Part shown: in pieces, positions 13,256-24,607 of the stretch
Numbering within the stretch: the first letter of the stretch is position 1
Layout: each line of letters begins with the position of its first letter
Origin: Drechslerella dactyloides
Lineage: Eukaryota; Ascomycota; Orbiliomycetes; Orbiliales; Orbiliaceae
Length of the DNA: 64,000 bases
Direction: 5' to 3'
Assembly (NCBI GenBank): GCA_020064725.1
Contig: JAGTWJ010000017.1
Coordinates: forward strand, 3,720,001-3,784,000
Notes under the pieces: generated by a model
What the model was told of the DNA's origin: nothing
The model's database searches: none
What the model saw: only the letters and a program-made list of their open reading frames with translations
Program-made: the position numbers and the translations under genes

Positions 13256-14858
13256 ATGCCCACCAGACTAGACAGCACAGTGCTGTCTCTCAGCATCGAC
13301 AACATTTGCAAAATCGACACGCACAATGTGGACAACCTCTTCGGAATGTGGACCAGTGAGTGCACTCGTTCAATCCGTTCTTCTTTTATTTCAGTTGTTT
13401 GTTTTGCATTCCTAACATCCACTTCTAGTCTTCTCGCGGTGTGCCGAATCGCTACCCAACGGCCGGCGCCTGGAGAATCTGAGCTGGCGTCTGTGGAACC
13501 AGGAGACATTTTACACTGGCACATCCACTAAATTCGCAGCATCCGCTCTGGAAGCCGACGACGTCGTCTCCTCGGCCGCGTCGACAAGATCCCGGAGCAG
13601 CACTTCCAGCACAGAAGACGTCCCGGCCCTATCGGCGAGTGTGGAGTCCGCCTCGTCAACCGACAGGTATCCACACTCCAGCGTACGCTCCAACCAAAGC
13701 ACGCTGAGCCAGAGAGGGTCGGCCAAGGAACGACATATCAACCCCATCGGTCTGGCCAGGCTGATGAGCAACCTGAGCAACAATGAGGTCGAGCAGATGA
13801 TTGAGGAGCATGCCAAGTCTCCTAGCAAGCAGCCTGCCCAGCCCATTGACGTCCCTGTTGCCGTAGCTGGCGCCACCAAATCCCATGAGGCCCAGAGGTT
13901 GTCCAACGAGTCGACATCGTCCGACAATAGCACCGGTTCCCAGTCCAGCGTCAAGAGCACACATAGTGTCGTCCGAGGCTTCGCTCCAGGAGTGGTATCG
14001 AACTCTTACAGGTCCTCTACTAAGCTGGCCCCGGAGGTCTCGGTCAAGAACAAGGACCAGGCGCCCGTCAGCCAGCCCGTCAAGGCCAAGAAGGGTGGCA
14101 TGTTCATCGTTGGCTCCAGCCCTTCTGATGCCTCCGGCTCATATGAAGGATCTCGATATGGTAGCGCCCTGTCGAACAGCCTTCGCCGGGTAGCCAGCAG
14201 CGGCAGCAAGCGAGCCGCCTTCGTTGACGAGGTCCAGACACGGACCATTGTCAACGAGGAAGATGAGGACTACGCTACCGAAGACGAAGACGTCTCGGAC
14301 AGTGCCATCGATGAGGACGATTGGGAAGACTCCGTCAGCGAGAGTGGCTCCAGTTACACCGAGGAGAACATGTTTGCCAGGATCGAGGAGCCCCGGCCAC
14401 AGCTCGCATCCAGGAGATCCATCCTTTCGACACTATTGCACCAGGGTGACCGTGCTGCAGCCCTTGCTCGCGCTGCAGGCACTCGGTCTACTCCTGCCAT
14501 CCGGTCATCGCGGACAGTCACTCCCAACGGACCTCCTTCGCCCCGAGAGCCACCTTCACAACAGGTTTCCGGCGCTCGTGCAGTCCCGATGGTCAAATCT
14601 GCGTCTGCCTTCCCTCAGGCCCTGTCTCCGCGTACCACACGTCGCAACATGCTTGCGACCGAGTTGACAGAGTCTCTTCGGAAGCATCTCCTCTGGGAAC
14701 GACAGCAAAAGAATAAGGTGGCCAATGCCGTTCTTCGTCGCAGACACACCGCTCATGACATGCAGAACATGACTGAGTACCCTCAGCAAGGCCGGCACGG
14801 CTCCATGACCAACAACTACGAATACGGCGTTAACGAATACCACCTCGCCGGATGGTAA
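13256..14858 (+). CDS. Mks1-like transcriptional regulator (GATA-like/DUF1752 and DUF3295 protein)
   Basis: Predicted 509 aa from two exons, 13256-13355 and 13429-14858, with a 73-nt GT-AG intron. The splice rebuilds a conserved motif at residues about 25-61: N-V-D-N-L-F-G-M-W, then L-P-N-G-R-R-L-E-N-L-S-W-R-L-W. This is the GATA-like domain shared by the areA N terminus and yeast Mks1. A long Ser-rich middle follows, with a basic segment, an acidic stretch (EEDEDYATEDEDVSDSAIDE) and a C-terminal RRNML-x-TELTESLRKHLLWERQQ signature typical of DUF3295 proteins. There is no zinc finger, so it is not a GATA factor itself. By family, it probably acts as a nuclear or cytosolic regulator of nitrogen, retrograde or TOR-type signalling; that role is inferred. 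The start ATG has a good context (CCACC) and begins the conserved exon. The gene stands alone in about 24 kb of non-coding DNA. Confidence 0.88.
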
Positions 14859-14880
14859 AACATATACAAATTGCCAATAC

Positions 14881-14886
14881 AATAAA
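14881..14886 (+). terminator. Polyadenylation signal AATAAA
   Basis: A canonical AATAAA lies 22 nt past the stop codon of the Mks1-like gene, followed by A-rich and then T-rich sequence. It is a likely 3'-end signal, although fungal poly(A) sites are loosely defined. Confidence 0.5.
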
Positions 14887-17800
14887 AACAACATCCCTAA
14901 TATGCGCCTGCTTCTATCCTCTGTTCATACCAGTTCCCCCTGCCGCAGCATCACATCGTACTTAATTCTCCATCCTTTCTTGCTCTTATCCTTTTACTAT
15001 CAGTTCATCCTATGGGTTCCGGGACAGTTGTCATTTCATCGTTTACACGGTTCGGTTCTCATGGGTATGGGCGAGCGCGGCGCATTGGGTCATCATTACC
15101 GGCTTGACTTGATCATTCTGTCTTTCCTTCTCACTCCTACTACTGCTTTACTGAGTAATATCTGGGACCTTGGGCTACGGAGTAATATGCCTTCGACTTC
15201 GATTCTTTGTCCTCCGCTTTTGCGTTTGTTGCGAGTCTTTTAGCGATTCTAGCAATTTTTCTTTCTACCTGGGAATACGGCGTTGGAACGGGCTTGGTTT
15301 GCTCTTTTTTCTTTCTCAAAAGGCGTTATTATTTCTCTACGCTGTTGCCTCCTTTGCTGGCTCGCTCGACTATCACGACCTTGGAAAAAAATTTCTTGCC
15401 ATCTATTTGACAAAAGGTATAGCTTTTGCAGTCTCTTTCAACTAACGACCTTACTTAGTATCTTTTCAACCCTTTCAACTGTATCATATTCTTTATCTTT
15501 CGACGCTATCCTTGTATAACAGTTTCATTTCCACCTTATCTACTTATTTATCTATCACATGTCACGAGCTTCAAAAAAAAAAGACACGCATGTTCCGAAA
15601 ACAGGACAAAAGAAGGCAAAATTCAAAATGTTATACTCATTTCAGCTCGTTTCCTTTCATTATTCTTCACATTCTGCCTCAAAATTAGTTTACTATACAA
15701 AAAAACAAAATAACCATCACAAAGAGAATGAAAAAATTTTCGAACACACAGAATCCACTGTCTCAAAGAGCTAGTAATGAATTGTGTAGGACACGGTAGA
15801 TATTGCGGTAGCACACCAGCAACATCGTCCATCCATGCGAGCGAGAAAACTCGCAAACAGGAAAGAAAAGTCAAGCCCAAGGTAGCGGCGCTAGCGGACC
15901 TTGCTCTCGAGTCGAGTTAAGCTGTGTTTGAGCCCTGCGCTAGCCTGGCGCCCCTCGTGATTTTGCGTGACTTTTTGGTTTTCGCGGCCCCGGCAATGGG
16001 CATGTGCAGCAGGATGGCGTGGTGGATGGCGAAAAGGCAAAACGGGCATGGACCTCGGAACGAGCACCGCCAACCAACATTTCTGTCAAGCTGAGGACTC
16101 GGATCCAACGTTTACTGCAGCCAGCGGGATTGAACTCGGTGGACTGTCCTCGTTCCATGTTTCCATACAGCCATTCCGCTAGTAACCATAGCTCAGACCT
16201 CGTCACTCCACCTCTGTGTTTTTTCGACCTGTGCGTACACTACGCCCGATACATATGATCCACTTGCTCAATCTCCGAGGGGAGGATGATATAATGTGTA
16301 TATACCGAGCGCAGGAGTGAATTCAAGCAAACCCGTCAACAACCGCGCAAGGGATAGAGAGAAAGAGACAAGTCGGTCTGCAATTTCAGGTTTTCCAGGA
16401 GTGCCTGCTCGCCTGCACACATGCATGGAAGTCCGCTTGCTTCCTTATTTTCGTAAGGCTCCAGCTAGCATACATGCATTAGTCTCCCCGGATTTTTCCA
16501 CGCTCCGGCTACTGGCCGTTTCGTTTTGGCTTCGCCATGACATGCGTGCGGACGGCCAGATGGAGGGTCTGCGGATTCGCTACCTGCAAATGATTAATCT
16601 GGAATTTCTGCCTTTTTGCCCCCAATTTAGAGTGCGGTCATCGGCTTGTGATTGTCTGACCTGGCCGACTGTGCCTGGACGTGTGTGATTTCATTGTTCT
16701 ACTTGCGTAAACTCAAATACTATCTGCATGGTTTAACTGGCCGGCTATTGTTCCTGATTTCTGAATCAAAATCGCATGCATGCAACGACGTTGGCAAGGC
16801 CTGGGTCTTCGCTAGCCGACGGACACGGTCGACATGTGCTTTGAACCTAAATTTACGAATTCGATTAATTGCCTGTCAGCCAGGCAGCTGAACATGCATT
16901 TTGGGGAAATATCAAAAATTCGCCGTGCAGACATGCGTGCAGGCGTGCGTGTGATGCGGGCTTGATCGATACATGGTGCGCGTGCATGGTGAATTTTAAA
17001 GAAGGTTCAAAGCCATGGTATCAAACTGGGCTGAGCTGGCATGGTCAGGCTTCGCTGCACGGTGCATGTGCTCGAGATTGGGTTTCGATCGATGGAGATA
17101 AAACATTACAAAGCTTGTCCTAGCCATCGAAGTTTTCGCACTGCCTATCGGAATACCCCAGCTGTAATTGCGATTACGTGTGTGATTCACAGATACTCCA
17201 GTATGAGACCGACGCTTACTTCGAATCATATCATCGATTTGGATTCAATTGTTTCCTGAATGCCAATTGAGACAATATTACTATCGGCATTCGAATGGAT
17301 CAATCGATAAAGGTACCGATGGCATAGATACATCCACAAAATGCGTAGAAATTCGCCGATTATACTTGCAATGTTTAAGCACTAAGTTATTAGATGTGTA
17401 ATATAATCACGCTCATGCATTCAATTCAGCTCTTCCCTGCTGCAGTTTAATGGCGCGATGCAGAGGAGCAAAATTTTCCGTCGCCGAAAAAAGGCTAGAG
17501 CTGACTGATATCGAAAAAATTACGCAGAGAGTGCGCGTGCTATCGCCAACTACTCGCAATGCGGCCTAGTCCGTCCCACCAAGAATCAGGCGAAGGGCTC
17601 ATGAATTATTACTAAGCTAGCCTCGAAGCGAGAGTTTATACGTACTGCAAACTTGCATAAGGGCCGACAGTCGATCGCCCGGACAGGTAGGATGTTACCA
17701 TCGTGATCCTTGCGCAGCAAGCACTTATTTAGCACTACTTGCTTTCTTCGGTTAGAGCGGACGCCCGAGAGGGGCGCCTGTTGTGATCCGTCGACGGTTT

Positions 17801-20800
17801 GATGAGCAGGCTGGGCTTGACTATTGTGGAGGAGCTTAAACTTCGTTTGGGTATATAAAAAGGTATATCTTCATTCGAATCCACATCGCTAGCGCTAGCC
17901 TGAGAACGCGCATCCCTGACTATTCTTGTTGGCTGATGTCACTGACAGGCACGCGTGCGGGCATGTTGTCATATAAGTGAATATCTACACTAACTCGAGC
18001 AAGGAGTTGTTGATAAACCGCGGGGGCCCAGTTCTTAAAGTGCTGTGCATGCAACGTTAACGTCAACGGCAAAGTCGTGTTGTTGCATGTGCGTAAGGAC
18101 CTTTGCGCTGTCGCAATTATGTTATATAGCATTCATCGTGGGTTCCTGGAATGACATCGGATTGTTCCTAGGATCTCTGCCCCCCGGTGGAGCGTTCTCG
18201 AAAACACATGATCAAGAATGGAGAATGTGAAATTGGATTCAGGGCCATGTATGAACGGCGATGGCAGCGGAATATTTTCTGGCGTCGCAAATGGTAACCT
18301 TGTTCTGGAACGCTTGCGGGGGGTACGGCACTCGATATAATATTCGATACCGTCAACCCCGTTCCAGCAAACGAATGAATGTGTCAATGCATCCTGACTA
18401 TTACGGAGTTTATAGCGCTAGTATATTGATAAACTACCAAGTAATCTTGGTCTATATAATCGTACGTATAATTATCTCCAATCGATTCCACTACTTTAGC
18501 TGCCGCAGTGCATGTGCTGCAGGGACGTCCGCTATCATGTAGGGACCATACATCAAACCATGCACACTTACACACTTATTTATTGACGTTCGTAATTACA
18601 ACGGTGTCCCGTTCCTGCATGCAGCTGGCGGAGCCTAATCTGGCGGTGAGTTTACTGTGGTATTTTATACACCCTATGGAGCTATACTGCGGCAGACGTG
18701 TCACGAGGGATGCTAAACGAAATTTAACCGTCGTTTATACTGCATAAACACAACCGCCGATATATACTTTACCATACTAGTATTACTACACTTGCGATAT
18801 CGTCAAGGCTGCAACGGTATCGCGGCCCCGGGCGACCTTGCTATGGCGTATGGATAGCGTGGGGAAGGTAACCTGCGCAGTTCACGATGCAGGAACAATA
18901 ATATTTGATTCTATAGTATACTAGCTATAGCTTGGCGAGCGCTGACATCCGGAAGGCTTGTGGGCAAACATTGAAGTCCGGGATACGGCGGACGAGAGCG
19001 GGTTGTTGTTGAGCTCATGCTCACAATGTCTTATAGAAAATGTTACGGAGGAATCCGTGAGCAGTACCGTGTATAGCTATGAAATTGGCCGTGATTACTA
19101 ACATACCTGCTAGAATGGTGAGGCTTCATGGGTGCACTGTCTGGGGACATGCATGCATGCATGTGTGTATGCGCGTCAATATTTTTTTCATGTGGGTGTT
19201 GTGTGACGTCTGCGAATTTTTTCGTGAGTTGGCGGGTTCAAGTTCGGCGGCAGGTGTATGCGTATGTCATGTCTGCGACTGTGCATATGCGCGCTCTTCA
19301 GTCCATGATGACATTTAGCTATAGCTATCGCGTTGAACGAACCGCCAACCGAGTCGTACGAACGAAACGCTGGCAGTGTCCAGGCAGCATGCGGAGTAAT
19401 ATCAAAAGGTTAGTCATTCAGGCAGGTCATGTTGGTGTGTAACGTCATCAAGTCGTGATAATGATCAGGTTGTTTCGTCCCGATCGATCGTTTGTATGCG
19501 CCCCGGATGTATATTCCATTATCGTACGTTCCTTGAAATGCCGTCGCGTCGGGTTTGTTCACGGATTTGACATTCACGGGAGCTCAAGGGAATTTAAGAA
19601 ATTCAAGTCTTGCTTTTGATTTGTTCCTGCCGTCTGGGGTTTCGCGGGATGAGAACAGCAATTACTTATATACGCTAAGTACGGTACTGGGTATATACGT
19701 ATAATACTATAGTCACTGGTTCCGCGCGTCCCGCGCGTTCCCGATCGTGCCGCCACTGGCATTTGACAGTCGCTTCCTTCGTGCAGGTGGTGTAGGGCTA
19801 CCGGATGCACCGGCGGCCTCGTTACATCGCCGGTGGAAGCGTCTGCACCTTGGCCTGGGTTACCCCGGAAACAGGCGGGCGAGTCTTGACGTTATCTCCA
19901 GTTCAAAATTTAAACCGATCGCAAGCTTCATTGCCATTGGGTTGAACTCTGGTGCATGACTGTACATATGCATACATGTCTGCATGCATGCGCGGAATGT
20001 TCGTTCTGCATTCGATTTGTCAATTGCGTACGTTTCAAAACCCACAATCGCAACATATGTCTCCTAAAATGACATGACAAGTGCGTAGGTACATTACATA
20101 CATACGTGTATGTGTCCAGCTGCACTGCATTCCTCTGGAATGTTCGTGTTATCAGCTTATCTTGGCGGCTACGCTACGTCGGCCAGCAGCCGTGCAGCGG
20201 CATTAGATAGCAGAGTGTTCATCGGAATGGGTGGCTGCTGGATGAAATTCGTGATTTCAATCTAGCATGGTTGACCCAGGCCGACTAATGCATGACCCAT
20301 CAGAAAACTCGCCTATAAGGACGCGGTTCATGCATGCGTGCGTGCGTGCGTGCGTACGGGCTTTCACTGCTGATCAGTGATGCACTTGCACCCATCCGTG
20401 TTAACCTCGTCGGGACTCCATGCTTGCACATCACGTATGGCTGCACAGCTGTCCCTACATATATACAGACGAATCTGTATGGCAATTAAGGTTGCTGCTT
20501 CAAGATCAGTTGCTGCATTTGCATGGGGCGGTAGTTTAATTCAACTTGCTTGTTTGTTTGCCGGCCGGTCCACTCTTGCTGAGCTCACGAACCTGGGTAA
20601 ATTCTTATCGCGGGACGGTTAATTGACGGAACATTTGTCGGTCCGGTGGCCGCGCTGGTAGGCTTTGCGGCTACCCGTATCTCTGTCTGTGCATCCGTTG
20701 ATTGCCAGGAGGCGGTATGCATGAGGATCTCGGTGATTGGGGTTCTGCGTTTTTGGTCTAGATTTCAGCTTTGACCACTTTTGGGTATTTTTATACTCCA

Positions 20801-23800
20801 GGCATCCGGCATCGTGAACCGACTGAGCTCGGTGTTGCAGATCCAATGATTCCGGTTGGCGACAGAAGGCAGCTCATTAGCTAATCGAGCTAGCTGCTGA
20901 CTCGTCGGACTTGTATTCGGGCATGGCAGGAGTAGCTTGGAATTCGGAAGGCGAGCAAAGAACGAGCCGATACGGTTGCAGACTGCATGTGCTAGCTAAG
21001 CTAGCCAGCCGGCGCAGGAGTAGCACCCAGCTATCAAGGCAAGCTTGTGAACCGCGAACGAAGACTCGACAAGGTTGTTCGATTCGACGGTTGCAAGACC
21101 AATTCTGCCTGCCATCGATGGTTACATCTCGAGGATTCACTTTGCTACCATTGATAGGAACAGGGGACAGGATGGCGAATCCAGATTGCAGGAAGCCGCA
21201 CTCGCTCTGGCTCGACACACCTTCTTTAGCTTCCTCCAGAACTCCTCACTATTGCATAATTCGTGCATACTCGTACATATGTCGGTCTGCATTGCATCTA
21301 GTCGATTCTGCTCCTTCCATGCGATGGGTGCGAGCCGTTCGTTAGCCTTTTGAAACGAGCGAAATGAAGCTCTTTTCGTCGCTAGCCAGGACCAGGCTTG
21401 ATTGCATATCGACTGCAGCACGTCTGCATGCACATGCATGGTAATGTCTCTCGACGATGCATTCGATCGAGCGCTGCAGACTGTACACGGATTTCGACAT
21501 ATCGCGAACACGCCGGGCCAAACATGTCACGTCAAACCGTCGTCAGGATCACGATAGGATATCATTCGCGTGAGTGGGTTTCTGTGGGATCCGAATTTTG
21601 ATGGGCCGTGTGCAAAATATCGACTGGCTGAATGTTTGCCATGTCATCAATCACTTGAGCTGGGTGAGCACGAGAACGAACATAGGGCTGAGGGGCAAAC
21701 ATTTTAAGTGAGAGAAGGAGCGCTTGAGTATTGCGAGATTTAAGTTGTCGTGACCAGTGATGAAACACCCGCGTCGACGCTCCTAGATCATGTCCTTATG
21801 GTCTGTAATGTCATGTAAGGCATGTACAGCCTCCGCGTCATTATCCAAAGTGCCCAAATCAGGATTTTGGGAGGGTGGACACAAGAGACAGCGACAGAGA
21901 CAGTCGACGGAGAGCTCGAGGATCTGACCTCCTCGAACTGGTAGGGTTGCTAGCGACAATTCCGAGCCATGTAGCCGTCCAGCCAGATCGTAGCGGCTTT
22001 CAGCTCCGGAGCGAGGGACCTGCTTTCGCCTCGCTTGCGTGATGTTATGCATCCAGTGACTTCGCGATGTCTTCCAATCACCAGACGGTTTGCCGTTGGA
22101 TTTAAATTGGGGGTGCAGGCAGGACAACTCATCGCTCATGTGCACCGCAGGCGACATGATTCCCAGGCCTGCAGCCAAGCCTGCCTGTGCAGCAGCCATG
22201 CAGGCCGTCTGCAAGCCCGCTGCACGACGAGGCCGACAAGACCTATCAGACGGCGGGTTCTTTCCACAACGGGGATATCGAGACATTGAGGTCCTGTCGG
22301 CACCCTTGATCGTGACCACACCATCTTGTTTTTCTTGCTCGCGCTCTCCCCAAAGTGTCTTATTTTAGAGTGCTGACGGTGCAGTTACGTACGAGCACTC
22401 GACAATTTATAATGGTAATAATAATGCAACTGCTTATTTGCTATTTGCACTCATTCGCGAGAGCTTTGGAGCTTGCGGGAGCACAGAGAGTACAAAGCTT
22501 ACTGATGTTCCCTGTCGTGAATGCAGAGGCCAGCTCGCCAGCTTGACGATGATAAGTTTTATCCTGGTGACCGGCCGGTGGCGGATGAGAGGCCAGTTTG
22601 ATACCGGCATGAGGAGTTCCGAGCAGATAGGCAACCCAAATTGCATTCGACCGCCTCGTCCAGGAAATCTGTCTCAAGCTCGCCAGTCCCTGTGAATTGA
22701 ATGCAAGTTCATTGCTGTTGTTCTCTGACAGATGTCATGCGTATCAGAGTGCCAGACATGGCTAGACAAGTCTCCGAAGGGTCCTGAACAATGGTGGGTT
22801 ACCCCACGCTCGCTGTGTGCACTTTGGGTCTTTCTTGCGTATGTTCGTCACGATTTCCGGTTCAGGACGAGGACTCACTCCTGCGGATTGAAAGCCGACG
22901 ACTTTGAGGGTCAGCACCTGAGATGAGTTCCATCTGTGTTACCGCACCCGGGTGATCCACCGGTAGTACACAATCGGCGGTCAGGCATCGGAGAGATAAT
23001 GCAGGCTGTCGGGGTTGCCTGGTAGGATTGGGCCGGACCGTCGAGCTCTTTGCTTGCGGTGCTTTGTAAGATAGTATACTTTAGACCGTTTGTGCTCGCC
23101 AACGTGAGCAGCAGCTCGAATTCAGCCTCTCTCGGGCATTTTGTGAGATAAACAAATCACTAGCTTATAATGCAGCCGATTAGTTTGAGGTATTTCCCAG
23201 GAATCGGCTGTCCTTCGGTTGCATTGTATCAGGAGGCCGATACTGCAATGGCGTGCCATTGGCTGCTTGGTAGGGCTCCGCATTGTCGCTATCTGCAGAG
23301 CTTCGCCAGCCGAAAGCTTCTCCTCCTCAGCTGGGCCAGGATGAGGCTTGGGAGGTGGCAAAGGACGGATATGTCCACGGTCAAGTGACAGTGCAATTGC
23401 TGATCCACGACGCGGGGCGCTGGCGAGGCCCTGCGGTGAGGCCGGATGCGTGAAGGACGCACGCAGTCGTGACTGGACTGGATTGCCGGCAGCTGGGCGA
23501 CTTCCCCGCAGAGAAGCTAAGGCGGATGCAGTGCGATGAGACACCGATCGCATTGCATTGTTAGTTGCTGTTGGATATCATGCAAGATGGACGTTGAAAT
23601 CGTTTCGATTCATGATGAGAACGTGAGACGCACTTCGGTCATTCTCGGCTTGGACGACGTTGGAATGAGCGAGGATGAATCATCGTGGGCGATGCGTTGC
23701 GTCGGCCCTATAAAATGTATCTACGCGGCGTCGACGGATGCAACTTAGCTAGTACTTACAGAAACTATCATCAATCACGGGACTGCTGTTCTGTCCTGCA

Positions 23801-24607
23801 TCTTACGATCTAACGTTAGAAACGTCTGTCCACCAGCCAAAGATCCCAAAACGCAGTCAGTCGCAATTAGTCTGGCTTGCCTGCAGTCAATCGATCAACT
23901 GATTTGCCCGCCTGTAGCTACAGGCTGCGGTCCAGGCTGACGAGCATTTGCCTACATCCATCACAGTCAGGTCCGCCAATTGAATCGAGAGGCAACCTCT
24001 CGTCGGCATTAGAAAAGCAGTAAGCCTCCTTTCGACGACCGATTCTGGCTCTCGCTTCCGAGTGCGACCGCTGGCTTTTGGCGCTCGACGTGCCATGGAA
24101 GATCCTGTCATGCCTGCAGCCTCTCGCGAGAGGCACCTGACGCCCGACAAGGGCCATGGCCTTGGAATGAACTGCCAGTCGCTCACGGCCGTTTCGCACT
24201 CCAATCATCTGCGGGTCGGGCAGTTTATGCTGCTGCTTTCACCAGGTCACCCGTTGACGAACTGACTGATTGCTGAGTGAGCTGAAACGTGGGGCATCCG
24301 ACGCCATCAAAAGCGAATTGGACGAAGGGGTTCATGCATTGAGACAGCGATCACGTTGCATGCACGAGAAGAGCATCGCGATCCTTCCGGTTTGTGCGGG
24401 GAAGTGGGACGAGGGCAACTGCGGCGCTAACCCGACGACTGCTATTCTCCTTAGGGCATCCCGACGCGGACAACGCTGCAGGTTCGCCGTGTAGCTCTCT
24501 GAAGCTGTCTTCCAAGTCTCAATCGAGCGGTACCAAGCTATTACTATTTGACTGTTATTATTATATCTTTGCCTCGACGCCCGGTTTTCGCTTTCGGCTG
24601 AAACAAC
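14887..24607. other. Gene-free region between the Mks1-like and CHY zinc-finger genes
   Basis: No supported gene. The first 900 bases are T-rich and look like 3' flank. The rest is a mosaic of short overlapping ORFs without domains. TGCATGCA occurs at 16777, 18046, 18616, 19150, 19154, 19981, 21425 and 24357, and a (TGCG)5 run sits at 20335. A tRNA-like B-box on the minus strand near 16130 was inspected and rejected because its T-stem does not pair. The last few hundred bases presumably hold the promoter of the CHY gene. Confidence 0.6.
20335..20354 (+). repeat. (TGCG)5 microsatellite
   Basis: Five perfect TGCG units directly follow a TGCA unit, in non-coding DNA. It may be a mutational derivative of the local TGCA-rich sequence. 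Confidence 0.8.

Noticed and set aside
12690..13271. 193-codon frame starting with Trp/Arg repeats
   Set aside because: It reads through a GGT/GGA microsatellite and the pyrimidine-rich leader of the Mks1-like gene, and overlaps that gene's start in another frame.
16090..16160. Possible minus-strand tRNA (B-box-like GTTCAATCC)
   Set aside because: The bases on either side do not pair as a T-stem and no matching acceptor or anticodon arm was found.
21783..22319. 178-codon minus-strand frame
   Set aside because: No recognisable motif and overlapping equally long frames on both strands in a gene-poor region.
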